Assembly: GCF_016411865.1 (NCBI RefSeq)
Contig: NZ_JAEKJA010000002.1
Span: 124,001 to 188,000 of the forward strand
Length of the DNA: 64,000 nucleotides
Origin: Acuticoccus mangrovi
Lineage (GTDB): Bacteria; Pseudomonadota; Alphaproteobacteria; Rhizobiales; Amorphaceae
Reading direction: 5' to 3'
Part shown: positions 7,766 to 16,861 of the stretch, piece after piece
Position numbering within the stretch: the first letter of the stretch is position 1
Layout of the letters: the number at the start of each line of letters is the position of its first letter
The notes under the pieces: generated by a model
Told to the model about the DNA's origin: nothing
The model's database searches: none
Seen by the model: the letters and a program-made list of their open reading frames with translations, nothing else
Translations under genes and position numbers: made by a program

Positions 7766-10129
7766 TCACCCCTTCACCCGGCCGAGCCCGGCGAGGATGC
7801 GCCCCATGGTGAGGGGCATCGCCGACACGCGCCCACCGTAAGGCGCCAAAGCATCGTTGACGGCGTTGAAGACGGCCGCCGCCGCCCCCACCGTTCCCGC
7901 CTCGCCGAGCCCCGCGGCACCGAGCGCCGAGCCCGGGATCGGCGGAGCCTTGGCGTGCACCACCTCGATGTCGGGAAGGTCCGACGCCTCCGGCAGGCGA
8001 TAGTCGGCGAGCGTCGTCGCGAGCGGCTGGCCCTCGGCGTCGAAGGTCAACTCCTCGAAGAGGGCGCTGCCGAGGCCCTGGGCGACGGCGCCGCGGATCT
8101 GCTCGTCGGCGAGAAGCGGGTTCACGATGCGGCCGGCCTCGTGCACCACCACGTGGCGCAGGAGCTTCACCGATCCGAGCTCGACGTCGACCTCCACGAG
8201 GGAGAGCTGGAAGCCGGAGCCGGCCCGAAAAGGTCCGTCGAGCGGGCTGTAGTCGGCGCTCTGGACTAGCTGCGGATGCCGGCCGCCGAAGGCGTGCGGG
8301 CGATAGTGCGCCGTCACCGCGAGATCGGCGAGGCTCATGCGCGCGCCGGACGCGTCGTGGATCGCGCCGTCCATGAGCCTCAGCGTGGCGGGATCGGCCT
8401 GGAGAAGGCTGCCCGCGAGCTCCAGGATCTCCGTGCGCAGCTTGCGGCCGGCGTGCCAGGCCGCCTCCCCGCCGATCGCGAGACAGCGCGAGCCCCAGGT
8501 GCCGCCGCCTTGCGCCGTGGCGGCGGTGTCGCCGGTCACCACCTCGACCCGCTCGAGGGGAACGCCGACGGCGGCGGCGACGATCTGCGTCACCCCCATC
8601 TCGCTGCCCTGGCCCTGCTCGGTCACGCTGGAGAGGCAGCGCAGACCCCCCGTCGGCTCCAGACGGATGGTGCACGAATCGCGGCTCGACACGGCGACGC
8701 CCCCGTCGCCGTAAAAGCCCGAGCCGCGCGAGGTCTGCTCCACGAAAGCGACGATGCCGAGGCCGAGGCAGCGCCCCTCCGCCCGCCCGGCCGCGACGTC
8801 GCGGTGGACGGCCGGAAGGTCCACGGCCTTTTCGAGGGCGTCGAGGCACTGCGGGAAGGTTAGGCGGGGAAAGGTGGTGCCGTTCGGCGAGGCGTAAGGA
8901 AGGTCCGCCGCGGTCAAGAGGTTGATGCGGCGGAATTCCAGCGGATCGATCCCGGCCGCGGCGGCGCCCGCGTCGACGAGCCCTTCGGTGACGGCGCAGC
9001 CGATCGGATGGCCCACCCCGCGATAGTGGCCGGACGGCGGCTTGTTCTGGAAGACGACCCGCGCCCGCCCGCGCATGGCGCAGAAGCGATAGGGCGCGCC
9101 GGCAAGGCCGATCACGGAGCGGATCTCGCCGGCGCTCGATCGCGGATACTGGGAGTAGGCGCCGATGGCGAAGAGATCGTCGATGTCGAAGGCGAGGATC
9201 CGGCCCTCCCCGTCGACGGCGATGCGGCCCGTCACCACGTGCTCGCGGGCGTGGATGTCGGAGACCATCGATTCCAGCCGGTCGGCGATGAAGCGGACCG
9301 GCCGGCCCGTCAGCATCGCCGCGGCGCAGACGGCGAGCTCGTCGCCATAAAGCTGCTGCTTCACCCCGAAGCCGCCGCCGACGTCGAGACAGGACACCCG
9401 CACCTTCTCGACGTCGAGACCCAGGAGGCCGGCGAATTCGACGTTCATCTGATGCGGGCACTGGTGGCTCATCGAGACCGTGAGACGCCGCTCCCCGGCC
9501 TCGTAGGTCGCGACGATGCCCCGCGTCTCGAGCGGCACGCCGGTGACGCGGCCGAACGAGAAAGCAAGCTCGGCGACGTGGGCGGCCTGCGCGAAGGCGG
9601 CGTCGACGTCGCCTTTCTCGTGAATCAGCGTCAGGGCGACGTTGTCCGGCGCCTCCGGATGGATCGCCGGGGCGCCTTCGGCGACCGCCGCACGGGGGTC
9701 GGCGACCGCGGGAAGCGGGTCGTAGTCGATCTCAACGAGCTCGGCCGCATCCTCGGCCACCGCACGGGAGGCGGCGAGGACGAGGGCGACGGGCTCGCCG
9801 GACCAGCGGACGATGTCGGCGGCGAGCGCCGTCTGTCGCGGCGCGACGAGGTCGGGAAACGCGCCGTGGGTGCCGCGGAACGACTTGAGGATGGGGGCGA
9901 GATCCGCCGCCGTCAGCACGGCTGCGACCCCCGGCATCGCCCGCGCCGCCGCCGCATCGATGGAGAGGATGCGGGCCGAGGCGTGGGCGCTGCGCACGAA
10001 CGCCACCTCGAGACCTCCGGCGGGGCGGGCGTCGGCGACGAAGCGGCCGGCGCCGTTGACGAGGCGCGCCGAGCGAGCCGTCGGCAGCGGCACGCCGACG
10101 GGAGCGTCGATGGTCACGGGCTCAGTCAT
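7766..10129 (-). CDS. Xanthine dehydrogenase-family molybdenum hydroxylase, large subunit
   Basis: 787 residues. The N-terminal aldehyde oxidase/xanthine dehydrogenase a/b hammerhead domain (about 10-125) precedes the two molybdopterin-binding domains. Visible motifs are GGGFGVKQ (cofactor loop), the active-site loop GHYRGVGHP, GSRCLAIGGEA, and the conserved glutamate region GLGEAGTVGAAAAV near the C-terminus. The loop is not the AYRCSFR of true CO dehydrogenase, so this is a general hydroxylase of unknown substrate, likely an N-heterocycle or aldehyde. It is the last gene of an eight-gene operon and overlaps the 2Fe-2S subunit by eight bases (ATGACTGA). The partners supply FAD and Fe-S centres. 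Confidence 0.9.
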   Translation of the reverse strand: MTEPVTIDAPVGVPLPTARSARLVNGAGRFVADARPAGGLEVAFVRSAHASARILSIDAAAARAMPGVAAVLTAADLAPILKSFRGTHGAFPDLVAPRQTALAADIVRWSGEPVALVLAASRAVAEDAAELVEIDYDPLPAVADPRAAVAEGAPAIHPEAPDNVALTLIHEKGDVDAAFAQAAHVAELAFSFGRVTGVPLETRGIVATYEAGERRLTVSMSHQCPHQMNVEFAGLLGLDVEKVRVSCLDVGGGFGVKQQLYGDELAVCAAAMLTGRPVRFIADRLESMVSDIHAREHVVTGRIAVDGEGRILAFDIDDLFAIGAYSQYPRSSAGEIRSVIGLAGAPYRFCAMRGRARVVFQNKPPSGHYRGVGHPIGCAVTEGLVDAGAAAAGIDPLEFRRINLLTAADLPYASPNGTTFPRLTFPQCLDALEKAVDLPAVHRDVAAGRAEGRCLGLGIVAFVEQTSRGSGFYGDGGVAVSSRDSCTIRLEPTGGLRCLSSVTEQGQGSEMGVTQIVAAAVGVPLERVEVVTGDTAATAQGGGTWGSRCLAIGGEAAWHAGRKLRTEILELAGSLLQADPATLRLMDGAIHDASGARMSLADLAVTAHYRPHAFGGRHPQLVQSADYSPLDGPFRAGSGFQLSLVEVDVELGSVKLLRHVVVHEAGRIVNPLLADEQIRGAVAQGLGSALFEELTFDAEGQPLATTLADYRLPEASDLPDIEVVHAKAPPIPGSALGAAGLGEAGTVGAAAAVFNAVNDALAPYGGRVSAMPLTMGRILAGLGRVKG

Positions 10130-10613
10130 GCGGGGTTCCCGCCGCAACCTTCGCGATGGCCTCCACGATCGCCTGATACCCCGTGCAGCGGCAGAGGTTG
10201 CCCGACAGGGCGTGTCGCAGTGCCGTCGGGTCCGAAACCCCCTCCTCGATCACCTCGGCGGCCGTTAGAAGCACCCCGGCCGTGCAGAAGCCGCATTGGA
10301 GCGCGCTGCGGGCCCGGAAGGCCGCCTGGAGCGAGGCGAGGCGTCCGGACCGGGTCGCCCCCTCGATGGTCTCGATCGTGGCGCCGTCGGCCTGCACGGC
10401 GAGGAGCAGGCAGGAGCGCGCTGTCCGCCCGTCGAACACGACGGTGCAGGTGCCGCACACGCCGTGCTCGCAGCCGATGCGGGTGCCGGTGAGGCCGAGA
10501 TCGTCGCGCAGGAAGTCGGCGAGGCTCTGGCGCGGCGAGACGACGGCGCGCACCGTCTCGCCGTTCACCGTGGTCTCGATGGTGACGGGGGCGACGGGTT
10601 CGGTGAGGATCAC
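10122..10613 (-). CDS. Molybdenum hydroxylase 2Fe-2S (small) subunit
   Basis: 163 residues with two [2Fe-2S] domains. The plant-ferredoxin-like N-terminal domain has CEHGVCGTC plus a later Cys in RSCLLLAVQ. The all-helical domain has CGFCTAGVL and LCRCTGYQAIVEA. It passes electrons from the molybdenum site to FAD in the trimeric hydroxylase. The start is a GTG at 10613, overlapping the stop of the FAD subunit gene in GTGA. No other start allows a complete N-terminal beta strand. Confidence 0.92.
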   Translation of the reverse strand: MILTEPVAPVTIETTVNGETVRAVVSPRQSLADFLRDDLGLTGTRIGCEHGVCGTCTVVFDGRTARSCLLLAVQADGATIETIEGATRSGRLASLQAAFRARSALQCGFCTAGVLLTAAEVIEEGVSDPTALRHALSGNLCRCTGYQAIVEAIAKVAAGTPHD

Positions 10614-11470
10614 GGGCGGGCTCCCTCGAAGAGCGCGGCGACGGCGCGGCCGAGAAGCGCCCCCACGAGGTGACGGCGCACCGCGGCGCTGGCGCTCGGA
10701 GTGGCGATGGTCTCGACCTCGCGCCGCGCCGCCTCGGCTGCTTCGGCAAGGGCGGCGCGCGCGTCGTCCGCGGCGGCGAGGATCGCGGCGGCGGCAGGCG
10801 CGGGGTTCGGCCGCTCCCCGGCAGCGAAATAGACGAGCTCCACGTCCCTCAACCTCGCCCCCGAGGGCCGGGCGAGAGCGACGAGGCCGACGATCGCATA
10901 ATCCCCGGCGCGGGGCGCGGCCTCGACCACGGCGGCGCCCCGCCCGTCGGCCGGAAACTCGGCGGCGACGAGGAGGTCTTCCGGCCCGCGGGCGGTCTCG
11001 AAGGGGGCGAGATAATAGTCGGCGGCGGCGATGCGGCGCGTTCCGGCGGCGGAGGCGAGCACCAGGCGGGCGCCGGCGGCGACCGCGCAGGCCGGAAACT
11101 CGGCCGCCGGATCGCCGAGCGATAGCGCGCCGCCGATGGTGCCCCGGTTGCGGATGCCGTGGTGGGCGATGTGCGGCACCGCCTTCGCCAGCACCGGCGC
11201 GTCGCGCGCGACAAGGGCGTCGCGCGCGACCTCGCGGTGGCGCGTGAGTGCGCCGACGCTGATCCCGTCTTCGATCTCTGTGACGCCGGCGAGCCCGCCG
11301 ATGCGGTTGATGTCGATGACCATCGCAGGGCGGGCGAGGCGCATCGCCAGAAGCGGCATGAGGCTCTGGCCGCCGGCGAGGATCTCCGCATCCTCGCCGT
11401 GCTCGGCAAGGAGGGAGAGCGCCTCCTCGCGGGTGTCGGCGCGCCGATATTCGAACGGCGCCGGCTTCAC
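10610..11470 (-). CDS. Molybdenum hydroxylase FAD-binding (medium) subunit
   Basis: 286 residues of the CoxM/xanthine dehydrogenase FAD family. The FAD pyrophosphate motif is AGGQSLMPLLAMRLARP (about residues 32-48), and the second motif GIRNRGTIGGALSLGDPAAE lies near residue 110. A C-terminal CO dehydrogenase flavoprotein-like domain follows (about 170-280). The GTG start at 11470 overlaps the amidohydrolase stop in GTGA. The order medium-small-large is the usual one for CO dehydrogenase-type trimers. Confidence 0.9.
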   Translation of the reverse strand: MKPAPFEYRRADTREEALSLLAEHGEDAEILAGGQSLMPLLAMRLARPAMVIDINRIGGLAGVTEIEDGISVGALTRHREVARDALVARDAPVLAKAVPHIAHHGIRNRGTIGGALSLGDPAAEFPACAVAAGARLVLASAAGTRRIAAADYYLAPFETARGPEDLLVAAEFPADGRGAAVVEAAPRAGDYAIVGLVALARPSGARLRDVELVYFAAGERPNPAPAAAAILAAADDARAALAEAAEAARREVETIATPSASAAVRRHLVGALLGRAVAALFEGARP

Positions 11471-13011
11471 GCCGGTGCGCCCGAGCGCTCTTGCCCAGTG
11501 AACAGGCGGTTGGTGCCGACGCTCTCAGCCCAGGTCCGCCGATGCGCCTCGGCGAGATAGGGCTCGAGCCGCATGATGCGCCGCTCGATGGCCGCATAGT
11601 CCTCGCGGAAGGTGGGGATGACGGCGCAGATCTCCTCGAGCAGCGCCGCCTCGTCCATGGTGGTGAGACGCCCCTCCTCCACCACCGTCTCGCCGCCGAC
11701 GATGACGGTGCGCACGCCGCGTCCACCCTCGGTGTAGACGATCTGCCGGGTCGCGCTGTTGAGCGGGACGTAGGACGGATCGTCGATGTCGATGAGCACC
11801 ATGTCGGCGCGCTTGCCGACGGCGATGCTGCCGATCTCGTCGGCCTTGGCGACGGCGCGCGCGCCGCCCTTGGTGGCCGCCGCGAGCGCCGGCACCGACT
11901 GGACGGGTCCCGGCTCGGGATCGGAGATGTGCACCAGCATCGCGAACATCTTCATCGCCTGAAACATGTTCTGAGCGTCGCTGCAGGAGCAGTTGTCGCA
12001 GCCGAGCGCGAGCGACACGCCCGCGTCCTGCAACGCCCGGATCGGCGGAATGCCGCTCTTGAGCTTCATGTTGGAGAGCGGGTTGATGACGACGCCGGTG
12101 TCGGTGTCGGCGAGCATCTCGATCTCGTCGGGCAGCAGCCACACCGAGTGGGCGAGGTTGAGGCGGGGACCGAGGATGCCCTCCGCCTTGAGGCGGCGGA
12201 TGAGCGAGCCGCCGTGCTCGGGATATTCGAGACGGGCCTGAAGGGCCATGCCCTTCGATTCGTAGATGTGGGTGAAGATCGGCAGGCCGTAGCGCTCGGA
12301 GAGGTCGCGGGTGCGGGCGATCATCGCCGGGGTGCAGCGCTCCGGCGCGGACGGGCCGAGCGCCCAGGAGATGCGGTCGGTGGGCGGCGCGGCGGAGAGA
12401 TAGACGTCCTCGAAATGGGCGAGCTGGTCGATGCGCGCGTCGGGCTCGGCGGCGGTGGAGAGCTGACCGTGCAGCTCCTCAGGAAACACCTCGCGCCAGA
12501 AGGGAATGGTGTCGATGCCGCGGATGTCGGCATATTGCAGCGCCACCACCGCGCGGATGCCGATCGCCTCGTAGGCCTCGACCACGGTGGCAAGGTGCTC
12601 CGGATCGAACGGGTAGAGCGTCACCATGTCCTGCACGGTGGTCATGCCGGACTTCAGGCATTCGAGCGCGCCGAGAAGGGTGCGGGCGCGGATCTCGTCG
12701 CGGCTGCGCTTCGGGTATTGCGGCGGCAGGGCGAGAAGGCGCCAGGTCTCGAGCGGCTTTTCCTCCATCACCCCCTTCGCCAGCGTGTCGTGGGAGTGGT
12801 AGTGGGCGTTGACGAAACCTGGCGAGACGAGACGGCGGGAGCAGTCGATCACCCTGCCCTTGCCGCCGAGCCGCGCTTCGTCGATCTGCGGCGCGATGTC
12901 GACGATTCGGCCGCCCTCGACGAGGATGTCGGCCCGCTGGGGCTGATGCGGGTCTCCTCCTTCCTGGAGAACGAGGCCGCCCTTGAGGAGGAGCGGAGCG
13001 GGATCAGTCAT
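11467..13011 (-). CDS. Amidohydrolase (TrzA/AtzA/SsnA-type, possibly a deaminase)
   Basis: 514 residues of the metal-dependent amidohydrolase superfamily. The metal-binding HxH lies at 70/72 in PGFVNAHYHSHD. Later metal or catalytic positions are FTHIYESK, LNLAHSVWLLP and the aspartate region LGCDNCSCSD. The composite N- and C-terminal sandwich is present (ADMVLIDIDDPSY and VIVGGETVVEEGR). Relatives deaminate or dechlorinate N-heterocycles such as guanine, triazines and S-adenosylhomocysteine. The ATG at 13011 is preceded by the ABC permease gene with a 26-base gap. Its place between an importer and a molybdenum hydroxylase suggests hydrolytic deamination of the same imported compound; the substrate is unknown. 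Confidence 0.86.
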   Translation of the reverse strand: MTDPAPLLLKGGLVLQEGGDPHQPQRADILVEGGRIVDIAPQIDEARLGGKGRVIDCSRRLVSPGFVNAHYHSHDTLAKGVMEEKPLETWRLLALPPQYPKRSRDEIRARTLLGALECLKSGMTTVQDMVTLYPFDPEHLATVVEAYEAIGIRAVVALQYADIRGIDTIPFWREVFPEELHGQLSTAAEPDARIDQLAHFEDVYLSAAPPTDRISWALGPSAPERCTPAMIARTRDLSERYGLPIFTHIYESKGMALQARLEYPEHGGSLIRRLKAEGILGPRLNLAHSVWLLPDEIEMLADTDTGVVINPLSNMKLKSGIPPIRALQDAGVSLALGCDNCSCSDAQNMFQAMKMFAMLVHISDPEPGPVQSVPALAAATKGGARAVAKADEIGSIAVGKRADMVLIDIDDPSYVPLNSATRQIVYTEGGRGVRTVIVGGETVVEEGRLTTMDEAALLEEICAVIPTFREDYAAIERRIMRLEPYLAEAHRRTWAESVGTNRLFTGQERSGAPA

Positions 13012-13037
13012 GACAACTCCCTGCGCCGGCCGATGGC

Positions 13038-13781
13038 TCAGCGCGACTTGGCGTAGAAGGCAACGCGCCGTTCGATGAGCCCGACCCCCTCCACGAGGAG
13101 GAAGGCGAGCACGAAGATGATGATGACGAGCGCCCAGAAGCGCTCCATGGAGAAGGTCTGCAGATAGAGATCGAAGAGCGCGCCGAAGCCCACCAGCGCG
13201 ATCACGATCTGGCCGATGATGACGCCCTTCACCCCACGCACCACGGCGAGGCGGATGCCGGTCAAGACCTCCGGGAGCGCGCCCGGCACGAGGATCTTGG
13301 TGAAGATCGCGAGCCGCGAGGCGTGGTGTGTGCGCGCCATGTCGATGAGCGAGGGGTTCACCTTGCGCACCCCCTCGCGCGCGTCGAGCACGATCACCCA
13401 CACCGCGAACAGGAAGACGGTGGCGATCACCGTCGTCTGGCCGATCCCCAAGAGTGGCATCAGCGCCGGCACCACGGCGGTGAGCGGGGCGGAGATGAAG
13501 ACGTTGGCCCAGACGTTGAGGAGCCTGTCGGCGGGGCGGAAGACGCCCATCAGAACGCCGAGCGGCACCCCCACGACGACGGAGAGCGCCATGCCGATGC
13601 CGAAGGCGCGGCCGGTCTCCAGCAGGGCGAGGCGGAAGCTCTTGAGCTGCACCACCTCGGTGACGCCCACGAGCACGGAGGAGAGCGGCGGCAGCACGCT
13701 GATCTCGACGGATTGCGCCACCACCTCCCAGACGAGCGCCCACGCGATGAGCGTCAGCAGCGGGGCGAAGCGGCGCGCCAT
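13038..13781 (-). CDS. ABC transporter permease, NitT/TauT type (second permease)
   Basis: 247 residues with about six hydrophobic segments and the inner-membrane BPD permease domain. The EAA loop reads ARTHHASRLAIFTKILVPGALPEVLTGIR in part, the contact site for the ATPase. It differs clearly from the other permease of this operon, so the pair may work as a heterodimer. The ATG at 13781 shares its first base with the TGA of the ATPase gene (TGATG), showing translational coupling. Confidence 0.88.
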   Translation of the reverse strand: MARRFAPLLTLIAWALVWEVVAQSVEISVLPPLSSVLVGVTEVVQLKSFRLALLETGRAFGIGMALSVVVGVPLGVLMGVFRPADRLLNVWANVFISAPLTAVVPALMPLLGIGQTTVIATVFLFAVWVIVLDAREGVRKVNPSLIDMARTHHASRLAIFTKILVPGALPEVLTGIRLAVVRGVKGVIIGQIVIALVGFGALFDLYLQTFSMERFWALVIIIFVLAFLLVEGVGLIERRVAFYAKSR

Positions 13782-14569
13782 CAGTCGAGATACCGCTTCA
13801 GGCCGCTCCAGATCTCGTCGACGAGGGCGACATAGCGGGGATCGCGGCGGATCGTCTCCGGGTCGCCCTCGTGGGCGAGGCTGGTGTCGACCACCTGCGA
13901 CACCTCTCCCGGATTGGGCGACAGGATGACGATGCGGTCGGAGAGATAGACCGCCTCCTCGATGGAGTGGGTGACGAAGATCACCGTCTTCTTCTCCACC
14001 CGCAGGAGCGACAGGAGATCCTCCTGGAGCTTGCGCCGCATCTGCTCGTCGATCGCGGAGAAAGGCTCGTCCATCAGCAGGACGTCGGCGTCGACGGCGA
14101 GCGCCCGGGCAAGGCCCGCCCGCTGCCGCATGCCACCGGACATTTCGTGCGGATAGCGGTTCTCCGCACCCGCGAGGCCCACCTCGGCGATGTACTTGCG
14201 GGCGATCGCCTCGCGCTCGCGCTTCCTCACCCCGCGCAGCTCCAGCCCGAAGGCGACGTTGCGCAGCACCGTCGCCCACGGCATCAGCGCGAAATCCTGG
14301 AATACGAACGCGCTCGCCGGGCTCGGCCCGTGCACCGTGGTGCCGTTGATGATGACCTGGCCGCGCGTCGGCTCGATGAGGCCGGCGATGATCTTCAAAA
14401 GGGTGGTCTTGCCGCAGCCGGAGGGCCCGAGCAGCGACACCAGCGCGCCACGAGGGAACTCGACCGCGATGTCGCGCAGCGCCTCGGTGCCGGTCGGGTA
14501 GACCATGCCGACGCCGTCGACCTTCACGGCGACCTCGCGGGCCGGGACGGTGGTATCGGGCAAACTCAT
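13781..14569 (-). CDS. ABC transporter ATP-binding protein, NitT/TauT type
   Basis: 262 residues. Walker A is GPSGCGKTT (about 48-56), the Q-loop FVFQDFALMPW, the ABC signature MSGGMRQRAGLARAL (slightly off the LSGGQ consensus), Walker B VLLMDEPFSAID and the H-loop VTHSIEEAVYLSDR. It energises import of an oxyanion- or heterocycle-type solute with the two flanking permeases and the binding protein. The start at 14569 overlaps the upstream permease stop by four bases. Confidence 0.93.
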   Translation of the reverse strand: MSLPDTTVPAREVAVKVDGVGMVYPTGTEALRDIAVEFPRGALVSLLGPSGCGKTTLLKIIAGLIEPTRGQVIINGTTVHGPSPASAFVFQDFALMPWATVLRNVAFGLELRGVRKREREAIARKYIAEVGLAGAENRYPHEMSGGMRQRAGLARALAVDADVLLMDEPFSAIDEQMRRKLQEDLLSLLRVEKKTVIFVTHSIEEAVYLSDRIVILSPNPGEVSQVVDTSLAHEGDPETIRRDPRYVALVDEIWSGLKRYLD

Positions 14570-15357
14570 CTCCGCGTCTTGCCGAACAGGCGCCGCTCCG
14601 CCGTCTCGATCAGCGCCAGCGTGACGGTGGCGAGCGCGATGATGGATACGATGGCGGCGTACATCTCCGCGTACTTGGCGACGGAGCGATAGTAGCTGAT
14701 GGTGTCGCCGATCCCGGTCGGCGTGATGAGGAGCTCGGCGAGCACGATGCCGATGAAGCCGCCCGACACGCCGAGGCGCAGGCCGGCGAAGATCATGCCG
14801 CTCGCATCGGGCACGATGATCTTGGTGACCACCTGGCGCGTGGAGCCCTGGAAGGCACGCGCCATCTCGATGAGGCGGGCGTCGGCGTTGCGAATGCCGG
14901 CGAAGGCGTTGAGCGCCGTCAGCGGCACCGCGAGGATCATCACCGCGACGACCTTGGCGAGATCGCCGATGCCGTAGATGAAGGTGATGAGCGGGATGAT
15001 CGCGGCGACCGGCGCGGTCTGCATGATGACGAGCGGCGGATAGAAAGCGAATTCCAGGACCCGCATCAGCCCCATCGAGACGCCGAGGGCGATGCCGACC
15101 ACCGCGGCGGCGAGAACGCCCACGACGAGCGGCGGGATCGTCTCGCCGTAGGCGCGCAACAGTTCGCCGGACGCGATCAGCCGCACGAGCGCCGCCGCCA
15201 CCGCCGAGAAGGGCGGAAAGGCGAGGCTGATCGGCACCCGCCCCGCCACCTCCCACGCCCCGAACACGATGGCGAACGACAGGAGCGTCCACCCCCAGGA
15301 CGGGATCGAGACGGACCTGCGGCCCGTCTCGCTCGGTGCTGATGCCTCAACGCTCAC
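14566..15357 (-). CDS. ABC transporter permease, NitT/TauT type (first permease)
   Basis: 263 residues with a first membrane helix at about 22-42 and a typical BPD permease domain. The EAA-like loop is MARAFQGSTRQVVTKIIVPD followed by a Gly-rich strand. The start is a GTG at 15357, 32 bases after the binding-protein stop; no ATG lies nearby in frame. The gene overlaps the ATPase gene by four bases. Confidence 0.88.
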   Translation of the reverse strand: MSVEASAPSETGRRSVSIPSWGWTLLSFAIVFGAWEVAGRVPISLAFPPFSAVAAALVRLIASGELLRAYGETIPPLVVGVLAAAVVGIALGVSMGLMRVLEFAFYPPLVIMQTAPVAAIIPLITFIYGIGDLAKVVAVMILAVPLTALNAFAGIRNADARLIEMARAFQGSTRQVVTKIIVPDASGMIFAGLRLGVSGGFIGIVLAELLITPTGIGDTISYYRSVAKYAEMYAAIVSIIALATVTLALIETAERRLFGKTRR

Positions 15358-15389
15358 GCGAAGCTGTCCTCATCCGGCGCGCGTCGCCC

Positions 15390-16361
15390 TCAGTTGACGC
15401 TGGCGAGCGCGTTGTCGAGGGGGGCGAAATCCCAGAACTTCTCCGGGTCGAGCGAGCTGGCGTTCTCGATCTGGCCGGCGAGCTCCAGGAAGGAGAGGTC
15501 GGCTGCGGCGGCGTCGCGGCCGCCCCCGTCGATCGGGAAGATGCCGGCTTCGACCGCCCGCTCGAAATAGGGCGTGATCTCGGCGACGGCCTCGTCGGTG
15601 AGGTCGGGCAAGAGGCCGAGGCGCTCGCGCTCGGCGGCCGGGAAGGACGGATCGTCGTTGGTGGCCTTGGCGGCCTTCACCAGCTCCTCGAGCAGGATCT
15701 GCACCGCCTCTTCGTGCTCGGCGAGGAAGTCGGTGTTGATGTAGAGGGTGGAATCGGAGGCGTCCTGATCGCCGGTCGGCAGCATGGCGAAGCGCTCAGG
15801 ATCGCTGTCGATCAGGATCTTGGAGTTGGTGAGGTCGAGGTAGGTGGCCTTGATGTTGCCGCGCTGCATCGCCACCACGCGGACCTCCGAGCCCGGCACG
15901 TAGCTGATGTCGCTGAAGTGGATGCCGGTCTTGTTCTCCACGATCCGCGCCAGCGTCTCGGTGCCGGAGCCGCGCGAGTGGACGGTGAAGGTTTGACCGT
16001 CGAGGTCCTGCCAGTCGGTGTAGACCGTCTTGTCGACCACCGGGATGTAGGCGAGCTTGCGGATCTGGTAGAGATTGCGCACCGGCGCGTCGAGGTTGGC
16101 GATCGCCTGGTAGGAGTCGCCGACGCCCACGTCGACCTGACCGCCCAGCACCGCCTGGAACACGATGTCGTCCGACTTCAGCGACACCACTTCGATGTCG
16201 ACGCCGCGGGCCTCGGCGTTGGCGTAGGCGATGAGCTGAACGAGGTCTTCGCCGCTGAAGGTGTCGGCCTCGGCGATGCGGATCGTGTCGGCCGAGGCCG
16301 CCGTCGCCGCAAAGATCACCGCCGCGCCGGCGATGGTGCTTAAGGAAGCGAATTTCGTCAT
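15390..16361 (-). CDS. ABC transporter substrate-binding protein, NitT/TauT/NMT1-like
   Basis: 323 residues with a Sec signal peptide (MTKFASLSTIAGAAVIFAATAASA, cleaved before DTIRIAEAD). The two-lobed NMT1/SsuA-like fold follows, with SKI/DLTNSKILID-like and GSGTETLARIV segments. It captures the solute in the periplasm and delivers it to the two permeases. The ATG at 16361 follows GGAGG at a usable distance; the frame open to 16466 adds no signal-peptide-like sequence. It is the first gene of the eight-gene operon, so the promoter should lie in the non-coding stretch just upstream. Confidence 0.88.
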   Translation of the reverse strand: MTKFASLSTIAGAAVIFAATAASADTIRIAEADTFSGEDLVQLIAYANAEARGVDIEVVSLKSDDIVFQAVLGGQVDVGVGDSYQAIANLDAPVRNLYQIRKLAYIPVVDKTVYTDWQDLDGQTFTVHSRGSGTETLARIVENKTGIHFSDISYVPGSEVRVVAMQRGNIKATYLDLTNSKILIDSDPERFAMLPTGDQDASDSTLYINTDFLAEHEEAVQILLEELVKAAKATNDDPSFPAAERERLGLLPDLTDEAVAEITPYFERAVEAGIFPIDGGGRDAAAADLSFLELAGQIENASSLDPEKFWDFAPLDNALASVN

Positions 16362-16861
16362 GGTCCATGCCTCCGCTCGGGGTGGTGGAGCGCCGCCGGG
16401 GGCCATCGAGGCGATGGGCCGGTGCCGTCTTGGCCGGAGACTGCGGGCGAATGGTGCGGCTTGCAAATCGAAAAGCCGGAAGGATTCTTTTTAGAAACCA
16501 ATCAATGATCGACGGGACCTCGACGTGCCGGCGCGTGGAGTGAATGTCGCAGCGCTACGTCACGCCTTTCTTTTTCCGAGATCACGGCCCATCGCGAAGG
16601 GACGTCATCCCTCCGTGGTCTATCGAAAAATCCGAACGGATTTGCAGAGTTCAGCGCACCTAGTGCGCGCCGACGGCGGTATGGGTCGAACCGCCGCGTC
16701 GAACGAGTCTCGCAAGCTGCACGCCAATTGCGGTGCGACAGAACCACACTGCATGTCGGAACGGTTCGAATCCCGGGCGGTTCGGCGCAGGCGCACGGCG
16801 GGGGAGGATCGGCCCTCCCCCGTCCCGGGGTGCGCGGCGGCCGGCCTCGCGGCCGCCGGTC
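16362..16861. other. 500-base non-coding stretch
   Basis: No convincing gene. The right part holds tandem hairpins after the anti-sigma gene, annotated separately. The left part (about 16362-16520) should carry the promoter and leader of the transporter/hydroxylase operon. It includes an AT-richer patch at 16476-16510 that stands out in this GC-rich DNA, but I see no clear -35/-10 pair and no riboswitch fold that I recognise. Confidence 0.5.
16801..16858 (-). terminator. Tandem hairpins after the sigma/anti-sigma operon
   Basis: Two GC-rich hairpins lie directly after the anti-sigma stop. One is a 9-bp stem at 16835-16858 (GGCGGCCG with CGGCCGCC). The other is a perfect 7-bp stem at 16801-16820 (GGGGAGG with CCTCCCC). 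There is no T run, so termination is inferred from position and stem strength. Confidence 0.4.

Noticed and set aside
16502-16747. 81-codon frame in the gap between the transporter operon and anti-sigma gene
   Set aside because: Arg-rich composition, no ribosome site, no recognisable pattern.
16755-16780. GGTTCGAATCC resembling a tRNA T arm
   Set aside because: The flanking bases do not pair as a T stem, and no acceptor or anticodon stem can be drawn.
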